The notes beneath the pieces were generated by a model, which worked only from the letters and a program-made list of their open reading frames with translations, was not told the DNA's origin and ran no database searches. This document shows, in pieces, positions 1 through 5,365 of a DNA stretch of 5,395 nt (its first letter is position 1; each line of letters opens with the position of its first letter). This DNA is from an uncultured Eubacteriales bacterium. GTDB taxonomy: Bacteria > Bacillota > Clostridia > UMGS1810. The translations under genes were made by a program, and so were the position numbers. The stretch is taken from contig CABUQL010000106.1 of the NCBI GenBank assembly GCA_902493665.1, positions 1 to 5,395 on the forward strand, given 5' to 3'.

Positions 1-1172
1 TCACAAGACAAGTCTCCTGAATATGCCTTTTCTACGACTTCCGAAAAACCCTTATCTATATCTTGTTTATCTAAATCCCAAAAGTTCTTCCACAAAAACA
101 GTTCCCATGGCTGTATCTCTGAATCCCCGTATTTTCGTGTCAATTCAGAAATAAAAGCATCTTCGTTCCAATATCCAGTATTAATCCATTCACTTAGTGA
201 ATCAAATGAACTGTACGCTTCTCCCTTATTAAGAAATCTTTTATTTGAATTAAAAATAGGTGCCAACACCTCTTCATCAGAAATATCAACTTGTTTATCC
301 TCTTTAGAACTCGCTTCAAACCTCTCGGCGCCAAAAGTATATAAAACCCATTTCATATTCTCTGTCGAAACAGACGTCCCTTGCCAATAGCCGAAAACCC
401 TTTCAAAATCTGCTAAAATATATTTTAAAATACGAATATTCTGAGAACTGCTCTCTCCGAACAATTGTCTTACAAGAACAATGTTCTGACGCAAAAAATC
501 CTTATAGCCCAACTCTGTTTCATTATATCCGTCAACAACAGTATCGACAACAGCATTTTTATCAAGTTCAATTTTTATGGTTCTTGAAATAACTTTTTCC
601 TTATAATCATTATAGCATTTTTCTGTGTTGATTTTATTCTCGTCAGCCACCATAATCGTTTTTATATTTTTGTTTTCAACATAATCGTTTATTGCGCCCA
701 ACAAATCTTGTGCATCAATTTTACACCGTTCAAAATCATCAAATGCAAGAGCAAATCTCATATCATTTTTCACAGTATTACTCACTTTTAATAAGTCAGA
801 AAAATCTATTGATTCTAATACTGATGTAACCCCACTGACAACCGCCGAGACGACAGGATTACTTATCGTGCACGCAGTCGTATCAATTAATTTCTTTGTA
901 CCTTCTTTCATTGGTTTCGCAGCTTTTTTAATTTTTTTCGCATGTGGCATTTGGAGCGCGAAATATGCGGATTGGACTCTTTGGTTTAAGGTTTTAACCT
1001 CTGTAATTCCAAACAAAGATATTACTGCAACGGCAATTTTTTTTTCACTAAACTCTTTTGCAATTTCTTTAATCAAATAGGATTTACCGCACCCCCACTC
1101 TCCCGTAAGTAAAAGTGCTCCCGTTGCTTCTTTGCAGTTAAGATAGCTTTCAATTTCTTTTCTGATATCCAT
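1..1172 (-). CDS. KAP-family P-loop NTPase, C-terminus cut off by window edge
   Basis: An open frame of 390 codons starts at ATG 1172 and runs off the left edge without a stop. An AAAGGA-type ribosome site precedes the ATG, with GGA 6 nt upstream. Walker A is GEWGCGKS (residues 24-31). Walker B is FALAFDDFERC (140-150), whose DD-x-ER form is typical of KAP ATPases. A sensor-like strand IMVADENKI follows near 173-181. The stretch NIRILKYILADFERVF near 245-260 resembles the sensor-2/lid helix of this family. Many KAP proteins carry membrane helices between Walker A and B; here only a mildly hydrophobic stretch (about 100-120) is present, so a cytoplasmic protein is more likely. KAP NTPases occur in plasmid- and phage-exclusion contexts (PifA is the classic member), which fits the neighbouring restriction enzyme, but the substrate is unknown. 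The gene lies 176 bp downstream of the restriction enzyme gene on the same strand, with a hairpin between, so it may have its own promoter. The family call is strong; the defence role is inferred. Confidence 0.88.
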   Translation of the reverse strand, partial: MDIRKEIESYLNCKEATGALLLTGEWGCGKSYLIKEIAKEFSEKKIAVAVISLFGITEVKTLNQRVQSAYFALQMPHAKKIKKAAKPMKEGTKKLIDTTACTISNPVVSAVVSGVTSVLESIDFSDLLKVSNTVKNDMRFALAFDDFERCKIDAQDLLGAINDYVENKNIKTIMVADENKINTEKCYNDYKEKVISRTIKIELDKNAVVDTVVDGYNETELGYKDFLRQNIVLVRQLFGESSSQNIRILKYILADFERVFGYWQGTSVSTENMKWVLYTFGAERFEASSKEDKQVDISDEEVLAPIFNSNKRFLNKGEAYSSFDSLSEWINTGYWNEDAFISELTRKYGDSEIQPWELFLWKNFWDLDKQDIDKGFSEVVEKAYSGDLSC

Positions 1173-1223
1173 AAAACATCCTTTCTAATACTGATATAAA
1201 TGCAATCAAATATATCTTTTAAA

Positions 1224-1246
1224 TTACTATAACCGACATATAGTAA
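1224..1246. other. 8-bp dyad in the leader of the KAP NTPase gene
   Basis: TTACTATA (1224-1231) and TATAGTAA (1239-1246) form a perfect inverted repeat around a 7-nt spacer, ACCGACA. It lies about 50 bp upstream of the NTPase start codon and downstream of the candidate promoter. It could be an operator or a weak leader hairpin. No specific regulator can be named. Confidence 0.4.
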
Positions 1247-1264
1247 AACAATAACACACGAGAT

Positions 1265-1293
1265 ATAATAACACATTTACAACAAAAAGTAAA
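1265..1293 (-). promoter_or_regulatory. Candidate sigma-A promoter for the KAP NTPase gene
   Basis: On the minus strand, -35 TTTACT (1293-1288, 4/6 to consensus) is followed after 17 bp by -10 TATTAT (1270-1265, 5/6). A TGT precedes the -10, making an extended -10. The predicted start near 1258 gives a leader of about 86 nt that contains the 1224-1246 dyad. The promoter lies just past the hairpin that follows the restriction enzyme gene, consistent with independent NTPase expression. The region is AT-rich, so chance matches are possible. Confidence 0.45.
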
Positions 1294-1308
1294 GACGTTC
1301 TTAACAAA

Positions 1309-1344
1309 ATGAGCGGTATGGAACGCATGTTTCATACCGCTCAT
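1309..1344 (-). terminator. Hairpin terminator after the restriction enzyme gene
   Basis: A perfect 12-bp stem, ATGAGCGGTATG (1309-1320) with CATACCGCTCAT (1333-1344), closes a 12-nt loop. It begins 4 bp past the enzyme stop codon. On the minus strand the stem runs into TTTTGTT, a short and imperfect T-tract. Termination is probably real but partial, so some read-through into the NTPase gene is possible. The stem is nearly symmetric and may also act on the plus strand (CATTTTACTT follows). Confidence 0.7.
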
Positions 1345-1348
1345 CATT

Positions 1349-3619
1349 TTACTTCAAAAATTCATATTCAAACAACGTAGGGACAATTTCGCTGTTATAA
1401 TACTCTTTCACTTTTTGTTTTAAAGACTTTAAAGCCCCATTAAGCTCAGGATAATCCGGTTTGTTTTCTCCTGATTCTTCATCTGCGGTAAAAGTGTTGA
1501 GTTCTGCAAAAATCTGATATACACCATAAGTCAATTCTTTATTGTAGTTATTAGTTTTCTTTGCCCACTTAAACACTGTTTCCCATATGCTGAACAGTTC
1601 TTTTTCTTTTAACGTGACATTAAGTTTTTTTAAATCATGGCTTGCCAAAGTTTCTCCGTTTGTTGTGTCAAGGCACAATTCATTCCGGTAAAACCGATTA
1701 TCCGTACCGTGAAAACTTCTCATATGGTTTTGCATTTCAAAACAAGTAAAAACAAGACACTTTAATAAGAACTGACTCAATTTCCCGCTTTTTACGTCGG
1801 CAAAGAATTTATCTGCCCCATCTGCCGATTTCATAATTCTTGCGCGTTCCGTCCATTCTCTGTTATATGTAATATACCTGCTTGCACAGAACATCGGTAA
1901 CTTTTCAAGATAATTATCTTTGCGAACATAAAACCCATTCCCGTCATATCTTCCAGCAACCGTAAATCCTGAATTTAAGTCCGGATTATCAAACCCTGCA
2001 GAATTTGCAACTAAAAATCCGATGATATTATCGTCCCATACTTTTTTTACTCTCGCGCTTTCTTTGCTATATTCTGTTCCGTTCAGATTACAACAAATCC
2101 CGTCTGTCTTATCATTATTATAAGAGGTTTTATCATAGTATTTATCAGCCAAAGTATAATAACATTTTTTAATAGTTAATTTTTCAGGCATCTCAACCAA
2201 TTCTCCGCCGACTATATCAAAACCAACCGTATTAAACTTTTCGATATTTTCAGATATGTTTTGCCACGCAACAACTACAATACAAGCATCTATCTTTGTA
2301 TGAAAGTGCTTTCTGTTAAACGCGTAACTTCCGATTATTTTTTTGTTTATTAGATGATGTATTTTCCAATACTTGATCGGCGAATACACTATATAACAAT
2401 CAGTTTCTTGTCTTAAATAGTATTTAAACCCCGACCAAATAAAAGCATTTCCTAAATCATTTGTACCTGATCCCTTAATCTCTTTCTTCATCTCTTTTAC
2501 AACATAGCTGTTTTTCCAACCACTGTTTATTTTTGTTGTACCGTTTGATTCTGCATAAGGCGGATTTTCGAATAAAATTATTGTACAATTGGGGTCATCG
2601 ATGTAACTTTTTATAACAGGGTTCTTTACATATTCTTCAGATAACGCGTCAGCGCCTCTGACAAGCCCCATATTAAACGTATCTTCTTTTTCAATCGGCG
2701 GAACAATATATCGAACTTTACTGCCTAACAATTCCAGCAATACTTTGTATTCATAGTATTCAATGGTCGATACAATACAATGGGAAAGTTCTTCTTCGGT
2801 CATTGTTTTTTCAAGGTTACCGGTTCCGGCACAGCGATCCAAGATTATATAATCGTTTCCTTCGGGTACCCTTTTAATAGCTTCCCTTACCAATTCAAGA
2901 GATTTTTTTACATAGGGCTCCGGTGTATAGAAAGCACCTAAATTCTTTTTTTGAAGCGTGTCGTTCAATTTATCCATTAGATACTGAAAACGCACATTGT
3001 CTTTTCCTTTATAAGGGAAAATATAGTCTCTAAATTTAATAGGTTCTCTGATTTCACCGATAATCTTGACTTTACCGGTGTTATCGCCGATAAAATCTGA
3101 TTTTCGAGCCTGTGGGTTTTCGCGGTAATACTTTTCTGCCCAACCCACAATACAGTTTTCATCAATATTAATCTTTGTATAGGATTTCTCTTTAAGCAAC
3201 TGAATTAAAGAAAACTCATCCTTCTCGTCTTCGATATATTTTAGTTTTGAGATATAATCGGAAGCGAAAAATCCAACATTCTTTTTTGATGCACCGCCGA
3301 CATAAACCTTTTCAATGTGAGCCAAATAATCTTTTGAATGATATACATAAACAGTACCCGTATTTAAAGAAACCAAAAGAATATTAGCAGGAATCGGCTC
3401 CCCCTTAACTCTCATAGCAGAAAGATATTTTATCGTTTGCAACAAACAAGCATTGAGATCTGTTATATTCAATTTAAATTCAAGCAAATTCCCGTTTAAA
3501 ATACCATCTGTGTTATTACGAAAAATATCATCAAATGTCAATTCAGGATTAACGATTTTTAAATATTGCTCGTAAAATTCAATTTGACCTTCAAGTTCAA
3601 CACTGTATTTTTTCAACAT
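1349..3619 (-). CDS. Single-chain restriction-modification enzyme: PD-(D/E)xK nuclease fused to N6-adenine DNA methyltransferase (type IIG-like)
   Basis: This 756-residue protein should both cut unmodified DNA and methylate adenine in its target site. The N-terminal nuclease-like region has D38 (TDG), E47-F-K49 and then Q61-TIK-Y65, the D / ExK / QxxxY pattern of the HsdR/RecB-like PD-(D/E)xK group. The methyltransferase follows: motif X GAFYTP (228-233), SAM-binding motif I DRCAGTGNLE (261-270), an acidic motif II residue near E287 (TIEYYEYKVL) and catalytic motif IV NPPY (352-355). The C-terminal 350 residues probably hold target recognition, but no motif there is recognised. The order nuclease, methyltransferase, recognition is that of type IIG (Eco57I-like) enzymes; the length is somewhat short for them. 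A GTG-initiated frame could begin at 3640, but the AGGAGGT site lies inside that extension and sits 6 nt from ATG 3619, which decides the start. No convincing promoter directly precedes the gene in this orientation; expression should depend on inversion of the upstream segment. A PglX-like methylase is a less likely alternative, because PglX is much longer. Confidence 0.85.
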   Translation of the reverse strand: MLKKYSVELEGQIEFYEQYLKIVNPELTFDDIFRNNTDGILNGNLLEFKLNITDLNACLLQTIKYLSAMRVKGEPIPANILLVSLNTGTVYVYHSKDYLAHIEKVYVGGASKKNVGFFASDYISKLKYIEDEKDEFSLIQLLKEKSYTKINIDENCIVGWAEKYYRENPQARKSDFIGDNTGKVKIIGEIREPIKFRDYIFPYKGKDNVRFQYLMDKLNDTLQKKNLGAFYTPEPYVKKSLELVREAIKRVPEGNDYIILDRCAGTGNLEKTMTEEELSHCIVSTIEYYEYKVLLELLGSKVRYIVPPIEKEDTFNMGLVRGADALSEEYVKNPVIKSYIDDPNCTIILFENPPYAESNGTTKINSGWKNSYVVKEMKKEIKGSGTNDLGNAFIWSGFKYYLRQETDCYIVYSPIKYWKIHHLINKKIIGSYAFNRKHFHTKIDACIVVVAWQNISENIEKFNTVGFDIVGGELVEMPEKLTIKKCYYTLADKYYDKTSYNNDKTDGICCNLNGTEYSKESARVKKVWDDNIIGFLVANSAGFDNPDLNSGFTVAGRYDGNGFYVRKDNYLEKLPMFCASRYITYNREWTERARIMKSADGADKFFADVKSGKLSQFLLKCLVFTCFEMQNHMRSFHGTDNRFYRNELCLDTTNGETLASHDLKKLNVTLKEKELFSIWETVFKWAKKTNNYNKELTYGVYQIFAELNTFTADEESGENKPDYPELNGALKSLKQKVKEYYNSEIVPTLFEYEFLK

Positions 3620-3625
3620 AAACAT

Positions 3626-3632
3626 ACCTCCT
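3626..3632 (-). promoter_or_regulatory. Ribosome binding site that fixes the restriction enzyme start
   Basis: AGGAGGT on the minus strand matches the 16S anti-SD closely. Its 6-nt spacing selects ATG 3619. The ATG at 3625 directly abuts the site and GTG 3640 lies upstream of it, so both are unlikely starts. Confidence 0.85.
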
Positions 3633-3677
3633 GGATTCACTGCTTATAAACTTCTTTACCTCTCACTTTTGCAATGC

Positions 3678-3706
3678 ACAACATAATCGACATTATGTTG
3701 CAAACA
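3678..3706 (+). repeat. Left inverted repeat of the invertible promoter (recombinase site)
   Basis: This 29-bp sequence is repeated perfectly, in inverse orientation, at 3975-4003; identity ends sharply at both sides. Inside it lies a recombinase-type core: arm CAACATAAT (3679-3687), centre CGAC (3688-3691) and mirror arm ATTATGTTG (3692-3700). The asymmetric centre gives the site a direction. The enzyme start codon is 58 bp to the left. Confidence 0.93.
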
Positions 3707-3777
3707 GGCAAAGCGGCGGCGATATATCGGGCTTTGTTGACGGCATAAGCGGAGTAAAAAGAGAATAGAAACGGCAT

Positions 3778-3800
3778 AAAAAAAGCCGCCCGAGGGCGGC
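3778..3800 (-). terminator. Leftward terminator inside the invertible segment
   Basis: GCCGCC (3785-3790) pairs with GGCGGC (3795-3800) over a CGAG loop. On the minus strand the stem is followed by seven T residues (the A-run 3778-3784 on plus). In the present orientation it stops transcription coming leftward from the recombinase gene before it reaches the restriction enzyme gene. After inversion it would point the other way and no longer do this. Confidence 0.85.
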
Positions 3801-3906
3801 AGATAAAAATGCGTATAAGAAAATAAGCCTTTTCCGAAACATCTAAACGAGAGAGGCTTTATTCGTATGTTTTATTTTTTCGAAAACTCAAAACTCTTTT
3901 ATGTAC

Positions 3907-3935
3907 TTGACAAATTGTCACGGATATGTTACAAT
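3907..3935 (+). promoter_or_regulatory. Strong sigma-A promoter carried by the invertible segment
   Basis: TTGACA (3907-3912, 6/6) and TACAAT (3930-3935, 5/6) are separated by exactly 17 bp, and A-rich sequence follows. It is the best promoter match noticed in the window. As read, it fires rightward across the right repeat into the terminator at 4007-4036 and, beyond it, antisense to the recombinase gene. Flipped, it would fire leftward into the restriction enzyme gene. Confidence 0.9.
3908..3920. promoter_or_regulatory. Palindrome overlapping the -35 box (possible operator)
   Basis: TGACAA (3908-3913) and TTGTCA (3915-3920) are perfect mirror arms about a single A, covering most of the -35 element. 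A repressor bound here would block the switch promoter in either orientation. No regulator gene lies in the window, and a 6-bp palindrome can arise by chance. Confidence 0.35.
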
Positions 3936-3974
3936 AAAACAAATAAAAATGTTATGTTATAAACAAATTAATTT

Positions 3975-4003
3975 TGTTTGCAACATAATGTCGATTATGT
4001 TGT
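3975..4003 (-). repeat. Right inverted repeat of the invertible promoter (recombinase site)
   Basis: This is the exact reverse complement of 3678-3706. Its core is arm CAACATAAT (3981-3989), centre GTCG (3990-3993) and arm ATTATGTTG (3994-4002). The centre reads opposite to that of the left copy, so crossover between the two sites inverts the DNA between them. Confidence 0.93.
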
Positions 4004-4006
4004 ATA

Positions 4007-4036
4007 CGTCGCCGAGTGGCGGCGTTTTTTGTTTTT
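4007..4036 (+). terminator. Strong rightward terminator just outside the right repeat
   Basis: CGTCGCC (4007-4013) pairs with GGCGGCG (4018-4024) over a GAGT loop (7 bp, one G-T pair), followed by T6-G-T5 (4025-4036). It acts on plus-strand transcripts, and the only plus-strand promoter recognised upstream is the one in the invertible segment. It thus caps the promoter in the OFF state and shields the convergent recombinase gene. On the minus strand no T-run follows, so it is not a terminator for the recombinase. Confidence 0.9.
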
Positions 4037-4039
4037 GGG

Positions 4040-4882
4040 CTACAATACTAAATGCATATTTTCCATGCGGCGGCGGTGTTCTTCACCTGTGGAAATGATA
4101 TATATGCGGGTGGTGTTGATACTGCTGTGTCCGAGAATATCCGCGAGCTTTGCAATATCCTTTTCAATGCAGTAAAACACTCGGGCGAACAGGTGGCGCA
4201 GATTATGCGGAAAAACTTTTTGCGGGTTGACATTTGCTTCGGCGCATAATGCTTTCATTTCGCGCCAAACGGTCGTTCTGTCCAACGGTTTTCCTGAACG
4301 GGTGATGAAAATCATTCCCGATTTTATTTTTTGCTCTGCTGCGTAGCGGAGCAATTTTTGTTTTAGTTCTTTCACAATAAATACCGACCGTGTCTTTGCT
4401 TTGCAGTTTACAACAGCCTCGCCTTGCTTTACAGCCTCAACGGTTATAAATTGCAGTTCGCTGACGCGGATACCTGTGCCGCAAATTGTTTGCAAAATTA
4501 AGCAAAGGCGTTTGTTGCATTTTTTAGCGGCGGTACGGCAAAGACGTTCGTATTCTGCTCTTGTAAGTTCTTTTTCTTCGGGGCAGAATATTCTGCGTTG
4601 AAGTTTGAGCGATTTTACTTTTAGTTCCGGGTGTTCGACAAATTCAAAAAATGCGTTCAAACCGGCAAGCATGGAATTTACACTGCGAACAGCATAATGA
4701 CCGTTAAGAAAATTCTTGTATGACACGACGGTTTCTTTTGTGACAAGTTGTCCTTTTGTATAACGGGCAAATACGGAAACATCACGAACATATTTTTCAA
4801 TGGTAGCTGTACTGCGTTCGCAATAAGTCAGATGTCGGCGAAAGCGCGAAATATTATCCGATTTTATTATAAGTTCTTTCAT
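4040..4882 (-). CDS. Tyrosine recombinase (XerC/D-like DNA invertase), complete
   Basis: This 280-residue site-specific recombinase likely inverts the adjacent promoter segment. The N-terminal part (about 5-85) has the helical core-binding domain, with TIEKYVRDVSVFARY as its hallmark helix. The catalytic domain (about 105-275) has all expected residues: R139 in GTGIRVSEL, a beta-hairpin Lys (K161 or K163, CKAKTR), H226-x-x-R229 in PHNLRHLFAR, H252 in LGHSSINTTR and nucleophile Y261. The size is typical of stand-alone invertases and Xer proteins. GGAGGT lies 8 nt before ATG 4882, which sets the start; the same frame is open upstream to 5074, but that part lacks family similarity and lies before the ribosome site. 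The stop (TAG) is 36 bp from the right inverted repeat, which ties enzyme to site. Its transcript would run leftward into the switch and, in this orientation, end at the internal terminator (3778-3800). A housekeeping Xer or element integrase is a less likely alternative, given the paired sites. Confidence 0.92.
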   Translation of the reverse strand: MKELIIKSDNISRFRRHLTYCERSTATIEKYVRDVSVFARYTKGQLVTKETVVSYKNFLNGHYAVRSVNSMLAGLNAFFEFVEHPELKVKSLKLQRRIFCPEEKELTRAEYERLCRTAAKKCNKRLCLILQTICGTGIRVSELQFITVEAVKQGEAVVNCKAKTRSVFIVKELKQKLLRYAAEQKIKSGMIFITRSGKPLDRTTVWREMKALCAEANVNPQKVFPHNLRHLFARVFYCIEKDIAKLADILGHSSINTTRIYIISTGEEHRRRMENMHLVL

Positions 4883-4890
4883 CTTTTGAT

Positions 4891-4931
4891 ACCTCCGCAG
4901 ATATTCTACCCTAAAAATCAAAAAAGAACAA
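4891..4931 (-). promoter_or_regulatory. Ribosome site and weak candidate promoter of the recombinase gene
   Basis: GGAGGT (4896-4891) is a clear ribosome site. Upstream on the minus strand, TTGTTC (4931-4926, 3/6) and TAGAAT (4908-4903, 5/6) are 17 bp apart. Transcription from these boxes would start on or next to the ribosome site, leaving almost no leader, so the true promoter may lie further upstream. Confidence 0.4.
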
Positions 4932-5365
4932 ACAAAAATGCTAACGGTGCATAAAATGGAATGTGAGGAAGAGAGTTTGCGCATTCGCGCGAACTGCCGC
5001 ACGGCGTAAAGGCGAAAAAAAGACAGCGTCTGTTTCGGAATATCCCCTGCTCGAATCTCAAACACTTTCCGCACTTTGCAGACATGACCAAAACAATATC
5101 AATTTATTTGATTATGTTTTGTTTGACAGATACCCAAATAATCTTCCGCGAAACCGCCCGAGGCGGCGGCGAGGGTGAGTTGAGCGGCGGCGAGCAAGCG
5201 GAGCGCAGGCGCAGCGGCGAGACGGAATGAGCTGAAACAAGTGTGTTCGAGAGAGAATAAACCGTATTTCTTGCAATGAGCTTCGCGCGGGGATAAAACT
5301 ATTGCGTTGATAAATTTCGGCGGGCTTTTTCAAGGAGGACAGTCCGAGACGGCGGGAGAAGAAAT
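4932..5365. other. Non-coding region with GC-rich, repeat-like tract
   Basis: No gene is supported here. Short open frames exist on both strands (plus 4963-5178, minus 5112-5333), but they lack ribosome sites, are arginine- and serine-rich and low in complexity, and overlap each other. From about 5150 to 5225 the base composition shifts to very G+C-rich with recurring GCGGCGGCGAG units. A small hairpin, CCGCC/GGCGG (5154-5166), has only a T3 tail on the minus strand. A perfect AAGGAGG (5332-5338) has no start codon at usable distance. The tract could be a genome-dispersed intergenic repeat. Confidence 0.5.
5163..5194 (+). repeat. Short direct repeat GCGGCGGCGAG, two copies
   Basis: Identical 11-mers lie at 5163-5173 and 5184-5194, with a shorter relative GCGGCGAG at 5214-5221. 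They form the core of the GC-rich tract. Function unknown; possibly part of a dispersed repeat. Confidence 0.5.

Larger units (their letters stand above)
3678..4003. mobile_element. Invertible promoter segment (inverton), in OFF orientation
   Basis: Two 29-bp perfect inverted repeats bound 268 bp (3707-3974) with no credible gene. The segment carries one strong outward promoter at its right end (3907-3935, plus strand) and a leftward-acting terminator in its middle (3778-3800). A complete tyrosine recombinase gene ends 36 bp from the right repeat. This is the standard arrangement of a phase-variation switch: sites in inverse orientation give inversion rather than excision. As read here, the promoter points away from the restriction enzyme gene, hence OFF. 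After inversion, transcription starting near 3942 would cross the remaining 33 nt, the repeat and 58 bp of fixed leader to reach the ATG, about 120 nt in all. Inversion itself is inferred, since only one orientation is visible. Confidence 0.9.

Noticed and set aside
677..687. CAACATAATCG, an 11-base match to one arm and part of the centre of the recombination site, inside the KAP NTPase gene
   Set aside because: The second arm is missing and the bases encode ordinary NTPase residues; treated as a chance half-site.
868..1080. Plus-strand 70-residue hydrophobic frame
   Set aside because: It is the reverse-strand shadow of the KAP NTPase gene and has no ribosome site.
3737..3771. TTGACG in the left part of the invertible segment as a second promoter
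   Set aside because: The nearest plausible -10 (TAGAAA) is 23 bp away, beyond usable spacing.
3825..3858. AAGCCT / AGGCTT inverted repeat within the invertible segment
   Set aside because: A 6-bp stem over a loop of more than 20 nt is too weak to call a terminator or operator.
3949..4003. A small upstream frame that, in the ON orientation, would run from ATG 3949 through the repeat and stop just before the restriction enzyme's ribosome site
   Set aside because: It has no ribosome binding site, and half of it is dictated by the repeat sequence; translation is not supported.
4883..5074. 64-residue N-terminal extension of the recombinase frame
   Set aside because: The clear GGAGGT site 8 nt before ATG 4882 and the start of the core-binding domain right after it fix the start; the upstream part is not recombinase-like.
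5123..5145. TTGACA at 5123-5128 as a plus-strand promoter
   Set aside because: No -10 box at 16-18 bp; the only TA-rich hexamer is at 10 bp spacing.
5271..5299. TTGCAA and TAAAAC, 17 bp apart, as promoter of the right-edge gene
   Set aside because: Both boxes match only 4 of 6 positions; not distinguishable from chance.
5332..5350. GAGGACAGTCC resembling the conserved GAGGAAAGTCC block of RNase P RNA
   Set aside because: One mismatch in the core, none of the flanking conserved structure is visible, and a coding start follows within 30 bases.
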